Below, piece by piece: positions 12,004 through 24,560 of a stretch of 64,000 nt of DNA (the stretch's first letter is position 1; every line of letters begins with the position of its first letter). Under the pieces are notes generated by a model. That model was not told where the DNA came from and searched no databases. It saw nothing but the letters and a program-made list of their open reading frames with translations. The position numbers and the translations under genes were made by a program. Location of the stretch: assembly GCA_036897095.1 (NCBI GenBank), contig JAYMSP010000173.1:1-64000 (forward strand), written 5' to 3'. This DNA comes from Plantago elongata (lineage: Eukaryota; Streptophyta; Magnoliopsida; Lamiales; Plantaginaceae).

Positions 12004-12966
12004 ATGATTTATGTTACTAGCTGTGGGAATTCAGAGAATTGGGAATGGAGTTGGAAACATAAGTTGCCTAATAAACTTAAAATCTTTTTTTGGAGAGCAT
12101 TAAAGCAAGCTATTCCTGTGAATATTCGGTTGATTAGTAGGGGTAGTGAATTAGATACTCTTTGCCCAGTTTGCCAAGCTGATAATGAAACGATTCTACA
12201 TTGCTTTCGTGATTGCTCGTATGCTAGACTCTATTGGGCTGCCTCCCCTTTACCTTTCTCTGTAACTCACTCCATGTGTTCTTCTTTTATGATGTGGGCA
12301 CAACAGGTACGCAGTGCGGTGGCCTCGGAGGAATTTTGTTTCTTCGTGGCTTCGTGTTGGAGTATGTGGAGTAATCGCAACAAGATCGTCCACGACACCG
12401 CTGGATACGATGCTTTGGAAGCGGTCCGCTTCGTCCAGGACTATTTAAGCCAGTACAGAGCCGCTCGAATTGAATTTGCAGGCCCTCGGCCAGTGATCCA
12501 TCCTGCTGTATGGTCGAAACCACCCCGGGGAACTATGAAAATTAATTATGACGCAGCTTTCAGTGCTCACAGCAACACCGCTGCTGCAGGGGTTGTCATT
12601 CGTGACTGGGAGGGTAATATACTCCATTGGAAACGTCAAGGATTTGAGAATGTGGCTTCTGCGGAGATTGCGGAGGCCCTTGCTGCCCAGACGGCTGTGC
12701 TTCTGGCCACGGATGTGGACCTTCAATACGTCATTTTTTGAAGGGGACTGTGCTAAGATGGTGCAAGAATTAAACACCAACTTCATCTCTTTTGCTGCCT
12801 GTGGGTCTATTATTGAAGAATCAAAAAATATCTCCTTGTGTTTTCATTCTGTAGTATTTCATTTTGCTAAACGAGATACTAACAAGTTGGCTCACCTTTT
12901 GATTAATGATAAGTACTTTCCCTCAAAAAGAAAAAAAGACGATTCATGTTACTTGGCGCTCTTATA
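12004..12966 (+). mobile_element. LINE (non-LTR) 3' remnant: zinc-binding RT tail plus RNase H
   Basis: The ORF 12004-12738 starts with a zf-RVT-type region: KLPNKLKIFFWRALKQAIPV, then CPVC ... ILHCFRDCSYARLYW at about 12165-12235. A type RVT_3 RNase H domain follows from about 12510 (KINYDAAFSAHSNTAAAGVV, then SAEIAEALAAQTAVLLA). The domain goes on in another frame from about 12735 (FEGDCAKMVQELNT ... FHFAKRDTNKLAHLL) to 12966. One extra T in the run at 12733-12738 explains the shift. The endonuclease and reverse transcriptase proper are not present, so this is a 5'-truncated LINE tail, as is common. A host RNase H-like gene derived from a LINE is a less likely reading. Confidence 0.8.
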
Positions 12967-13839
12967 AATTCTCACACATGAGCCTTCTAATTCATAAACT
13001 TCCAATTTAGTTAACCTGCTACCGATTCAGATTTTATGTCTCGAGTCACACAATTTTCGTGGATAATATGAGTGGTTTGATATTGTACAAATACTCATGA
13101 TACTTTACTTGCATATCAATAGCTCTCTAAACCAAATTATTGTACTTTGTACCCCTTCTTGATGAATCCGCCTTGAACTATCATTATACCAACAATGGCG
13201 GTCTCTTCAACAATTAGGAGCTACCACACCTAGGGTCGAAAAAACTGACATGACATGACATATATAACCGAACATTTCAAGGAACATGTCAAAGAAAATA
13301 TGGTCCAAACAAATCTACATGGGTGCAAACACCTTGGGTGTGCAGGAAAGGCCATTTTCTACTTCTATGAAGACATCTCAGACAACTAGAAGTATTCACT
13401 ATTCAGTGACTGAAGAATCTCTCATCTCCTGAAGAACAATGGAACACTGTTCTTAGATACTCTAGTCTCTAGAGTTCAGAGACACAGAGTATATATACTC
13501 TGTAGGGGCAATGGCATCTATCCAGTCGCCGAAGCATGCTACCTATTGCTTTAGCCACACCCAAATTTTTTCATACCCATATATATGTCTTTTTCGCAAA
13601 ATAGCACTATAGTAAAACTTCGATTTTAGCAATTCTAGTACAAAATGATAGTCCAAAGTGTGTTTTTATGTTTTTCAAGTCCACTTACTCGCATGTCACT
13701 TTCAATCCTGGCTCACCGCTACATCATCATTTTACCTCCAATAATGAAAAACGTATATACTATTCAATATGACATGAAAATTTATTTAGTTCAACCTACT
13801 CTCATCAATAACAACAGCTTGCAGTAGCAGATAAGCCTG

Positions 13840-13878
<39 letters not shown>

Positions 13879-13966
13879 ACAATCAATGCTTATATTAAAT
13901 GAGTAACCACATTCTGACTAGACATGAGCAAGTTCCATCAAGTATGCAATCTATACTTTCAAACTC
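12967..13966. other. Spacer between LINE remnant and MATE copy 4
   Basis: No gene is recognised. The spacer is AT-rich with one long TA microsatellite (annotated separately). Short ORFs such as the one at 13645-13827 have no family look. Confidence 0.5.
13843..13875. repeat. (TA)n microsatellite
   Basis: About 16 uninterrupted TA units sit roughly 90 bp beyond the 3' end of MATE copy 4. Length is likely to vary between individuals. Confidence 0.95.
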
Positions 13967-14625
13967 TTAAATCAACTCATCGTGGCTTGAAATTTTTCTT
14001 CCAATTATTCGCCATCTAGCTTCTTCTGCCTGTATGTTCATCACGAACTGAGTAAGTTATCGGCAGGTACATTGAGATTTAGGAGTGAGCAGTATAACAC
14101 TATATTATGAGTGGGATCAGCTGAATGTTAACCTGTTTCTCCCAATTAGTTTGATTAGCTATAACAATGAGCAACACAGATTGCACTGTCGCGCCAACTA
14201 TCATACCACTCCATAGACCTTTGCCTTTTAAGTCCATAACAAATCCTAGAAGCAATGAAAATGGAATCGCAACAAGATAGTATGATCCCAGATTGACATA
14301 TGCGCCTAAGTGTTGCAACCCGCTACCTCTTGCTACACCTGCAGCACAAAAAAAAGGCGAACTATTCCTTAAACACTTACGATTAGACTGAATCCAGTGA
14401 CATTCGAAAGAGAATTAGCAACGGATGCACTGGCAAGAGCAAGCTCGCTGAGATGCCCCAGCATCATTATGGCACAGCCCTTAACAGGAAATGTGACAAA
14501 GACACCACAATCATCGGCATAGCTATGCAGCTCAACTTGTTCAGTTCTCCCCAGAACGTAGTCGAGACACCACGTTCGGTTCCTCCACATTTAACTATAG
14601 CAAGGAGTGGAGTTCCAGTTTCCAT
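13967..14625 (-). pseudogene. MATE transporter, copy 4, exons 2-5 deleted
   Basis: Only three exons remain: exon 1 (14625-14381, METGTPLLAIVKCGG ... NVTGFSLI), exon 6 (14338-14133, VARGSGLQHLGAYVNLG) and exon 7 (14029-13967, ends ISSHDELI). Between exon 1 and exon 6 there are only about 42 bp. They begin with a good donor (GTAAGTGTTT) and end with a good acceptor (GTGCTGCAG), so the deletion ends lie in introns 1 and 5. Exon 1 also lacks 1 bp near 14478 (after LLRAVP), which shifts the frame. The gene is dead, but the deletion is tidy at the intron level. Exon 1 resembles copy 2 (GTPLL ... start) more than copies 1 and 6. Confidence 0.88.
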
Positions 14626-15190
14626 GTTCTTAACTGTCTTGATAATATGCACACCAAGAGATATAGCTAGCTTATATAAGGATATTTTTCAATAGAATAC
14701 ATTGACAGGGCGAAGCCACCCATGGTGCTCGTGGGGCTCGACCTTTTTGGAAAAGGAATTGGAAAAGAAAGAAAGCTGGCTGTCCACATGCAAAGGAAAA
14801 AAAGGCATGGTGCACAGTCCATAATTCTGGTATCACAGAAAGCTCAAGTGTCATGCAATAGAGGAATAGTAAAGTAAAAACTGTATATCTTTAGATCGAC
14901 ATGATCTTTCTTTCTCTCCAAAAAAACACAGCTGATACAAGCATGATGCATATCCGAATTCTGAGAAAATACAACATGAATCCTACATTACCAAGATTTC
15001 CCTAATGATGGTGCATGAATGCATGATCCAGAAACTTGCTAATTGATATATTGTGTTACGAAGAACATATAACTGAAAGATGAAAGAAAAGGAAAGTAGA
15101 CAAGTCTTGTTCGTATTTCTACTGCAAATGTAATTCTTCAAACAATATGAATCAATGGTCACCAAGAATTGTACATCGTCTGATCTTTCT
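14626..15190. other. Spacer between MATE copies 4 and 5
   Basis: This is the 3' flank of copy 5 and the 5' flank of copy 4. No gene, repeat or clear promoter motif is recognised. Confidence 0.45.
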
Positions 15191-17887
15191 TCAAATCAGC
15201 TGTTCTTTATCACTACTGCCCTCAAAAACCCTTTCTCGTGCTTTCTTTGCCTGCAATTTAAGTGTACGTAGTACATAATTAAATCCTTTACTGAGACAAT
15301 AAATAAGAGATTACACACATGGCTTCTCTATACAATTTACTAGTAATCCACAATGATATTCAGCAATAGGAAGTTTCTAAAACGCATCCACTTCCAAAAA
15401 CTTTCATGCATGACAGCAAGAATCTAGAAAATGATGAGGCAAACCTGCTTATCCCAATCTGTAAAACTTGTGATGAGCAAAAGCAAAATAGCTTTTATGG
15501 TTGCTGCAACAACCAACCCAGTCCATAGGCCATTCCCTCTTAACTTGAAGATGAAGCCGAGTAGCAAAGCTACCGGAATACCAATTAGATAAAATGAAAC
15601 AAGATTGACATAAACACATATCTTCTGCCACCCGCTGCCTCTTGCTATTCCTGAAAGTTGCAAATAAACCAATGTAAGAACGTAGTTTGTAGAAAGTTTA
15701 AATAGAAGAATTTCTTGAGGTACATATCAGAAGTATTGCAATTCTCTAGCTGAGATTCATGCTGTGTAACTTTCAAGTGAATAAGAAACCCAGAACGCTA
15801 TGCTATTTGTGTCGGAAAGTACTTGGCTGCAATTTTGCAAACTTATGCAGAAAAGGCCGATGCTATATGTGCCTAAAGGTAGCTGAAAGCATGGATCAAA
15901 CACTTGGTTTATAGTTATCAAGATTTAGCTACTCCAATGGCAGTTAAAATTTATAGGTTGTCTGTTCTAGCCCTGGATTCTCCCTAGAAAATTAACAGGG
16001 ATTAAGCTATGCAATCATCTTATGCAATAAACAGTTGATCCAAAATTCCCCTGTTTCATAAGTGTTTTTTCGACCCATCGATATTCATGCAGTTACAAAT
16101 TGCGGAAAGCATTTATAGTACAAAAATGCAATTACATAAGAGGCATGACAGATTTCGCTAACAAAGGTTAGCAGATTACTATCTAAGCTGATGGCAAGAA
16201 ATTTAATTAATAGATTACCAGAAAGTACTGCTTCAAAGCCATCCATGAGGATACATAGGCAAAGAAGAGGAGCAATTTGGTTAACATAATCAACAACTTC
16301 ACTCTCATCACTAAATGCATATCCCAGAATATGACGGGAGCCAAAAACAACTGCGCTTGCTGTGATACATTCTGCAACCGAGAGAACCAGAACGGAATGG
16401 AAAGCAGACCGAGCTGCCCTTGGTTTCCCAGCTCCAAGTTCATTCGAAATCCGAGTGCTACAAGATAATTTTGGACATACATACTGTTAATCACTTTCAT
16501 GCTACTTTCCCTTGTTAAACGTATGTATTACTAGTAAAATTAGAGAACAAACCTTGCAGCAGCTCCAAATGCATCTGGGATGTGATAAAGCAGCGAAATT
16601 ATCGAAAAACTGGGAAAAAAGTATATATCAAGTAAGCCAAGGGTCATCTTGTAACATGTACTCATATATATGTTCTACTGAAAAGTAATAGAATGATACC
16701 ATATTGACAATACAGATGTCTCTAGCTGAGGATTTGGCAATAAGCCCGAAAGCAGAATCACCAGCTCATACGACCACCATGATAAACTACAATAAGAGAC
16801 ATTCAAATGGCACTAATATCAACCAAAAGATGGACAAGTAAAAAAAAAGTGCCTTAAATTCGATAAGATTATTAGGCAAAATGAATACCAGATCATGAGG
16901 GCAGCAGGGACAGCCAACACAAAGAACTTCTTCATAGTACATAACGCTTCAGTTGAGAAAGGAGCATGTGTCTTCTTACAAACCGAAGAATATTTCACAT
17001 AGAGAACCAGAAAGATTACATTCAACCAGTACGATATACCAACAGAAATTGCTGCTCCAGCATTTCCTAGCTTTAAATTAAATACAAAAGTCCAACAAAG
17101 AGGTAGCTGGATACATAAAGCTGCAACCGTGCTTATAAGCATAGGAAGAATCAAGCTCTGAATCTGAAGGTATCGAACTAGAGATTGATATATTGCGTAA
17201 GGAAATAGAGAAGGTATTAACCAAATAGCATATTTGCCAGCTTCTACTGCTATCAAAGGGTCTTGGCCTATGAATATTAACAACTTATCCATATATACCC
17301 ATAGAACTGATACCGGCAATGATACTAAGAAGAGACAGATAATGGCACTGTAAGTAAACGTTCCGACTCTTTGATATTGTTTTGCTCCGTATGCCTGTCC
17401 ACACAGGGTTTCCAATGCACCAGCCATTCCAAACTGAGTGACAGATACAAAACTTTGTTAGGGAATAAGCACCAATAATGGGAAAACCGACTGAATATAT
17501 ACAGCTAAACTCAAAGTTATGATCCAGTTCTTCAGGAACTTCCAGCTTTGTTTCATTGACAAAAAAACATAAAGATGGTGTAGCGAAAGCTATTATTGTA
17601 ACATATAAAAAAAGAATGGCTCTTACAATGATACTGTAACCGGTAACATTTGCTAGAGAAGTAGCTATTGAAGCACTGGAAAGAGGCAGTTCACCCAGAT
17701 GTCCCAACATAAACAGGGGCGAAATTCGCAGAAGATACTGCGAAACTGTCACAACCATCATCGGCAACGCTACACTGCTCACCTTCTTTATCTCTGTGGC
17801 TGAGCATGCCGTCAGGCATGTTCTGAACACGCCTTCGTTTTCACCATCATAGTCATCTTCGAGCAGAGGCTTCTGGGAATTCTCCAT
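15191..17887 (-). CDS. MATE efflux transporter (DETOXIFICATION-type), copy 5, intact
   Basis: Seven exons read as one frame: 17887-17627, 17433-16889, 16786-16700, 16609-16553, 16457-16219, 15650-15445 and 15250-15191, giving 484 aa. All introns have GT and AG ends. Start [20 protein letters not shown]; end SSDKEQLI. The exon 2 product carries [20 protein letters not shown] (about residue 88 on), and exon 5 starts [19 protein letters not shown] (about residue 317). Several long hydrophobic runs fit the 12-helix MATE fold, an H+- or Na+-coupled antiporter of the vacuolar or plasma membrane. It is the most divergent copy in the cluster ([18 protein letters not shown] where others have [14 protein letters not shown]), so probably the oldest branch. 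The subfamily around Arabidopsis DTX10-19 is my best placement; the substrate is unknown. Confidence 0.9.
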
Positions 17888-18276
17888 CGCCTCTAAAAGT
17901 TTCTTGATTGCTTACTCAAACAAGTGACTATTTTCCGGTCCTAAAAGTTAAAATAACTTATATCAGTAGACTGAATTCTGTAAGTGATAACATTTTCTAT
18001 AAGTAGATTGGATCATGAGTCATGACTGTCATTCTAACTTGTTTTCTTCTGTACGTGTGATATTGTCTTAAATCTTACTTTCTTTAAGTCTGGGCTATTA
18101 GCTTGAAGTATACATAGAAGACAAAATATTCAGTTCCAAGAAAATAATGTTTCTCTGAAAGTATTGAATCTAATCTGGCAAGTAATGGATGGATGGAACA
18201 ATATTCAACTAGCTCATCAAGTGCCAGAATCTTTTGTTCTGGAAAAAAAATCAACAGTGTACAACAAAATCCTAAA
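17888..18276. other. Upstream region of MATE copy 5
   Basis: This is an AT-rich stretch that should hold the copy 5 promoter. It ends at the LTR of the small element. No clear motif stands out. Confidence 0.4.
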
Positions 18277-19891
18277 TCCTTTATGAAGTATAATTAGATT
18301 AAAACTCTAGTACTTAAAAATATTATTAAATTAAATATTTTTATTATATCTATCTAGCTATACATATTGATGAATGAGAAGAGACAGGGTTTCATGGTAT
18401 CAAAGCCATGTAAGTCTACAACGATCATTGGTCATGTATTTCCTCTTTTTCCCCAATGATTTTTGTGAAGAAAATACAATTTTTGTATAACTTGACAGTA
18501 CAACGCAGTCCGAGAAAAATGGAATTTTCTGGAGATTCATCCATTAGATCATCACGAAATTTTGAAAGCATCAAGATAACTCGTGGAACTACAATCTAGA
18601 CGGTGAAGATCGGAATCAAATCAGGTAATCTCTCATCTTTTCCCTCAATGTAGTCGATGTGATTGTCCTTGCCTATATCTCTTTTCTATCTTTTCTTCCC
18701 TTTATCTTTCTGCAGAATTCCCATATACAGAACCTCAAGTTCGATATATTCATGTATATACATAACCTCACGTTCGTATACCTCTTTTGAGTTCTCCTGA
18801 GATCGAACAACCCACTGTTGTCGATCCCCTCCCATGTTCGAACAATTTTCTTCAATCCTTCGAACTTTCATCTACCCTACTACAATTGACCACAATTGTC
18901 GTTCTCCTATCCAGTGATCACCCCAGCCCGTTCGGTCTTCATCGACCGCTCTGCAATTGCTCACGATCGTCGATCGCCCTGTTCTCCGATGGACAATCCT
19001 TCGACGAGGTCTTCTTCGTTGATTACGCAACGGATTTCTCTTCTCCTTATGCAGTTGAGCCGTTTTCTTCTCCTGCAGTCTACTGCTGCGTTTTCTCCAC
19101 GCGTCATCGACTTCCTCAAGCAACTGTATCCTCTCCTTTCCAAGATCATCTCCCGAAGTCGCACGTCCTGATCAAAAGGGTTCTCCTCATTCCTCGGGTC
19201 AATCTGACGCGCCACCAGGCCATCACACACAACTTCCTAGTCTGAAGCTCCTTTTGTGGTTAGGATTCGCGAGTTTTTTTTGTTCCATCTCCAGTCGTTC
19301 GAATTAGTTGTCTGAAGCTCTTGCTCCGTTGTATCTTGGACTATTGCGGTCATATGTTAACCCTTCTTTGCTTACTCAGGACTATCTATGTGATTAATTA
19401 TTGATCATTCTTTTCCCACCTATGTGTGGTCTTATATCCTCTCCTATTTTGGATGTCTCTCTATGTGCTCTGGGTGAACTTCTTCCACCCGATTCTTGCA
19501 GACTCGAGCACCAGAGTAGGGTACAATATTTAGGTCCCCGTTGCACATAACCAACTGCCCATGATATCGTCCATCGTTCGGTCATACATTTTGCCTCGTC
19601 TGTTCTCGTTCGTCTGCTCTCGTACAACATTAACGTAGAACGTTATGGATGAAATATGTTGATTCTTACCTATGAGTCGATTTTTTACCAAAGGAATTCC
19701 ACAAATATTGTTTAACGGTTTTCAGGCATTTTCAAACTCCCGCTTCGACTGAGGGAGAGTGTTAGAAGTATAATTAGATTAGGACTCCTTAATGTTAGTA
19801 CTTAGAAGTATTATTAAATTAGGATTTTATATATGTATATACATATATATATATATGAAATTGATGAATGATAAGAGGTAGGGAAATAGTT
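18277..19891 (+). mobile_element. Small non-autonomous LTR element (TRIM/LARD-like), both LTRs
   Basis: This is a fossil LTR-type element of about 1.6 kb. Short LTRs at about 18277-18394 and 19760-19891 share 'gaagtataattagatt', 'attattaaatta' and 'gatgaatgagaag'-like blocks. The left LTR ends in CA and is followed directly by a tRNA-Met-type primer site, TGGTATCAAAGCC (18395-18407). A polypurine tract (GAGGGAGAG, 19751-19759) precedes the right LTR, which opens TGTTAG. The inner 1.35 kb shows no gag, protease, integrase or reverse transcriptase, so it must have moved with help from a copia-type element. The two LTRs differ clearly, so it is old. A partial relative lies at 1-474. Confidence 0.75.
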
Positions 19892-21044
19892 CTTTCGATG
19901 ACATCCTGATTAAACAGAACAAACGATTAATTATATCAATGATACATGGACAATTTAAGTACGTTACAATGGTATCTCACAAGTTGTAAGATAGTAACAA
20001 TTAATGCACATAGTGGTTTCACTAACGAGAAGGTTGTTTAATACATAATTGTACTGTACCATATATAAAAACTTTGCAAAAATTGTAAAACGAATGGAAA
20101 AATTGTAAAACGAATGGAAAGAAAATTACAGTACCACTTACAGTAGTCGGATTCGACTATGAATACAGACAAGAACAACTTCACGGATAATGGTAACACA
20201 AAGAAAGTGAAGTTTTCATAAGTGAATGTAGGTTTAAGTACCAGTTTGTATTCAATGGTGAATCTTCTCCCGAGGCATGTAATTCAATACAAGCTGGAGT
20301 CATTAAAAGTCTGAGATTCTTCTGAGTAATTTTGGATAAGAATGGGTCACGACTCACAACCCAATTCGCTGAAGGCCCATGATTACTATTTATATTGCTT
20401 CACGGTCTAATATCCGAGTCAACTATAAATTAAAATCTTGATTTCGTAATATCTTCTGGATTCGAAGAAAATTTCATCATAAAATTTTTTAGAGATGTTT
20501 TTGTAGTTCCTAGCGAGCCTCTCATGATATATCGATGATAAATGATAAAATAAAATTTCTCCTATATATGAGATTCTTAACAACTTATGTGGATATAATA
20601 GACGGACAATTCATTTCAAACAAAAATGTAACAACTTTCATGAAATAGCTAATTTTAATCTGAATATCTATATTGAAAGTGGGTAATATAGGTTTTCAGG
20701 ATGGTGTGGTTAACAAATTTATTAATTTTCCTTTAAATTTTCATGTTATGTAGCATTAAGTATATGGATCATACTCGAACACTAACTTATATCTTACATT
20801 AAAGATTCGATGTACATATCTCGTTTAGTGTTTTTATACATAATCCACAATAATTTAGGTTGGACCCGCCATTTAAATGATTGGCATTGAGTAGAGCAAA
20901 ACTGGTCCTGCAAAAATGGTCCTCCATAACGAAGTTAACTGCGACAAACATATCAACCATAAATCTAAAGTCATATACTGTCAAGTGTCAAGCTTGCTAC
21001 AATGATGGTTTTCAATTATTTCTACATGGCATTCTTTCAAACTC
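19892..21044. other. AT-rich spacer downstream of MATE copy 6
   Basis: No gene is recognised. It contains two adjoining copies of a 22-bp unit (aaaaattgtaaaacgaatgg...) at about 20072-20118. The rest is featureless AT-rich DNA. Confidence 0.5.
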
Positions 21045-23126
21045 TTAAACCAACATATCATGACTTGAAAATAATCTCCCAAATATTCTTGATCTTGCTT
21101 CTTTTGCCTGTATACATGTTCAAAATCAAGACATTGTTAGCAAACAGTCATCATCTAAAATTCTAAATTAATTAAGAGCAGATAGAATAAAAGATTAACC
21201 TTTTTCTCCCAATTAGTGCGATATGTTATAATGATAAGCAGTACAGATTGCACTGAAGCTCCAACAACTAAACCACTCCATAAGCCTTTCCCTTTTAAGT
21301 CCAGGCCGAATCCTAGAAGCAGCGAAACAGGAATCGCAACAAGATAGTATGATCCAAGATTAACATATGCGCCTATGTGTTGCCACCCGCTCCCTCTTGC
21401 TACTCCTGCAGTTGAAAGTGTGAACATTTTGTTAAAAACCATGGAGCGGTACTCTGGGTTAAATTGTTACATTGAAACTCTGCAGTGGAATAACATTTTG
21501 AAACTGACTAAAGATCACCTGATAGGACTGCTTGAATACTATCCATGATAATAGACATGCAAATGAAGGGCGTCATCTCTTTAACATAGTAGATGACATT
21601 CGCCTCGTTACTGAACATGTATCCCAAAACAGAACGGCAAAAGAATACAGCAATGCTTGCAACGATAAACTCCAGAGTCGACATAACCATCACAGTTGAC
21701 ACTGCGAATTGAGCAGCCTTTGATCTCCCAGCTCCAAGTTCACAAGAAACCCGAGTGCTACAACATTAAATTTGCTTTCATCAATTAATTAGCCCAAAAT
21801 TACCGATATCAAAACACACTTATAGAATAGTTAGATATGCATACCTTGCAGCAGCACCAAGAGAATATTGAATGAAATAATGTATTGAAGCAATCAGAAA
21901 ACTGCATTATGTGAAGCCAAGAGAAGGAAGAGTTAGTTTTTAAGCAAACCTTGTCAAGTCATAAAATGAAGATTCATCAAGAAATTACTCGATCATACCA
22001 AATCGACATCACTGATGTCTCCAGTTGGGGATTCGGCAATAGTCCTCCAAGCAAAATGACAATCTCAAAAGTCCACCATTCCAAACTACACATTGGCAAT
22101 AAACCAAGTTAAGGCATGATATTCGAATTAACTAACTGAGAACATATGATCCGGCTTGATACTTACCATACCATAACTGCAGATGGGATTGCATACTTAA
22201 AGAACTCCTTGAATGTTCCGAACACTTCTAATGTGAAGGAAGGACGTGTTTTACTGCAGGCTGCCGAGAATTTAATATAAAGTGCCAATGCAATCACATT
22301 CAACCAATACGAAAAACAGATCGCAAGTGCAGCTCCAGCCTTTCCAAGATTGAACTTGAATATAAGTGCCCAAGAAATAGGCAAATGGAGGCACAAAGAA
22401 CCAAATGAAGTCAGAAGCATAGGAAGTATAATACTCTGAGTCTGCAAAAACCGAACAAGAGATTGAAGAATCGCGTAAGGAAACAGTGCAGGGATGAGCC
22501 AGACAGAGAACTTTCCGGCTTCGACTGATATTTCAGGATCTTGGCCGATTTGTATTAACAGTTTGTCCGTATAGAGCCATAGAACTGATACTGGCAGGCA
22601 AGCTATAAAGAGCCATATTATTGCACCATAAGTAAATGTTCCAAGCTTCTTATACTGCATTGCCCCGTATGCCTGTCCACATAGAGTCTCCAATGCACAA
22701 GCCATTCCCGCCTGATTCGCAACAATTCCGATCCGATATTAGATTCACTCTCAATCTTACATTTAAGTAAAAAAAAAAAAAAAAAAAAGGCATTCGTTCC
22801 ATGTTAAATTTTTCGGTCAAACAGTTTCAACATTGAGTACGAATTAAGCTTACTAGGAGACTGAATCCGGTGACGTTGGAAAGAGAATTAGCAATGGAAG
22901 CACTGGAAAGAGCAAGTGGAGAAAGATGGCCAAGCATCATCATAGGTACAGCCTTTAACAAGAAATGGGACAAGGACACCACGACCATCGGCATGGCTAT
23001 GCGGCTGAGGTTGGCAACTTCCCCTCGAAAGGTAGTCGTCGGAGCGACAACGATTTGGGTTTCGTCATCTTTCTGATTGGGGAGGAGCGGCCTAGTTCCT
23101 TCTTCCATATGTATAGGTGTTGACAT
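21045..23126 (-). CDS. MATE efflux transporter (DETOXIFICATION-type), copy 6, intact
   Basis: Seven exons read through: 23126-22854, 22711-22167, 22085-21999, 21901-21845, 21757-21519, 21405-21200 and 21107-21045, giving 489 aa. All donors are GT and all acceptors AG. The start at 23126 gives [15 protein letters not shown]; a second ATG at 23108 (MEEGTRPLL) lines up with the other copies and may be the real start. Exon 2 holds [20 protein letters not shown] (about residue 91 on), exon 5 starts [17 protein letters not shown] (about residue 321) and the end is SSHDMLV. Role: a cation-coupled antiporter for small organic molecules, with 12 expected membrane helices; the substrate cannot be read from sequence. 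A TATA-like box lies about 65 bp upstream of the first ATG. The nearest relative is copy 1 on the other strand. Confidence 0.93.
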
Positions 23127-23192
23127 GTTGAGCTCGAAATCGATTGATAAGAAATGGTTTTAATTGTTGGATAGAGTGGATCGAGTTGTGGA

Positions 23193-23202
23193 GTATAAAT
23201 AC
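23193..23202 (-). promoter_or_regulatory. Possible TATA box of MATE copy 6
   Basis: On the - strand the sequence reads GTATTTATACTCC, about 65-75 bp before the first ATG of copy 6. Spacing fits a short 5' leader. Composition alone could produce this in AT-rich DNA. Confidence 0.45.
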
Positions 23203-24560
23203 GAAGTGTTTTGAGGTGCACTTCGATATGTGTACCACGTCGTAAGCGTGTTGCGGAACCTAAGGTTGGGTCACTTTACACTCTTTACAGCCAATTTCGT
23301 AGTACTATAAGTTAGTTTTGTTTATGCCATGGGTACGATCCAGTTCACGTGTTTGATTAATTTATTCGTAGTTTATATACAGTGTAGTATTGCATTGTGT
23401 GATCGATTGGGTCAATGAATCATGTTAGCATGTAGCTACTGTGTGGAAGGGTCTGAACGGAGCAGAGTAGCAGAGTGGGTGAGATTTATTTGACTGCTTC
23501 ATAAATGCGCTAAACACGTTAATTAAGAATTAATCAAGTCAACACCGAGAGCTAATTCATACAAATATATTTGTAAAAAAATCAGGTGGTCGGAGTTTAA
23601 AAAAAAGTGAAAATTTCATTATTATTAAAGTAGTTTGATAATGCAGCATTTGTCCTTCTTCATTATATCTAAAAGCCTGACAAACATCTCAGATAAAGTT
23701 AAAACTAAGCAGGTGTCTTCGTGAACAATTCTTCCAAAGGATTGTTTACTTTCTTTCTTTAGCCAGATTGGCTCAAAACTGTATCTCGCTTAATGTTGCT
23801 TAACATTAATGTTAGACTATGTAATTATATATACTTATATGTATATTAATTTTTTAATTAAATTAATCTTTTAAATTATAAAATTTTAATTAAATTAATT
23901 TTCTGATTAAATTAATTTTTAAATTATAACTTCTTGTACTTTCATATATACTTTAATTCTATGAATAGAACAGAAAAAATAATTATTTCAACTATATACA
24001 AATATTACATATTTAACTTTATAATTAAATATATGATATTTATATTACTTTCATTTCTTAACATGTGATATTTAAAATTGAACCTGCATGACAGAATATG
24101 TAACAGGGTTGTTGGTTTTTATACCAGGTTACGTTCATAGCATTAAGTTGGTGACTTGGTGTTGTGTGGGAATTAACTTGTTCAAATTAATGGGAAAGCT
24201 GGAGGATATATTTGTGTGGGAATTAAATTGTCCAGCGATGAATTAAAACACCACATTTTAAGGCAATTTAATTAAAAACAGTTGGTACCTAGGCCATTCT
24301 GGAAAAAGTACCGAGTGTAAGGTGTGAATTGCTGCACTATCTCCTAATAATGGACACCACTGGATTTGGAGCAATTTCAGGTTACATGATGTGGTTTGTC
24401 CTGAAACCTGACTAGGTATATATATATATATATAGCTCTATATAAGAATCATGGCATATCGTGCAATTCTTCATACTAATGAATTTGAAATCAACTTGAG
24501 TTTCTAAATTTGAAACAATATGAAATAGACGGTTAATAAAGAATAAAATACACAAATTAA
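23203..24560. other. AT-rich intergenic region upstream of MATE copy 6
   Basis: No coding region is recognised. A short (TA)n run lies at about 24416-24434. The nearest part should hold further promoter elements for copy 6, none of which I can name. Confidence 0.5.

Noticed and set aside
14369-14652. Exon 1 at 14.6 kb as the missing first exon of MATE copy 3
   Set aside because: Exons 6 and 7 of another copy lie directly behind it on the same strand, with matching intron ends, so it belongs to copy 4.
18787-19245. Overlapping ORFs on both strands (18787-19245 and 18872-19230)
   Set aside because: They lie inside the non-autonomous LTR element, in GC-richer text without any domain, and all three frames are open by composition.
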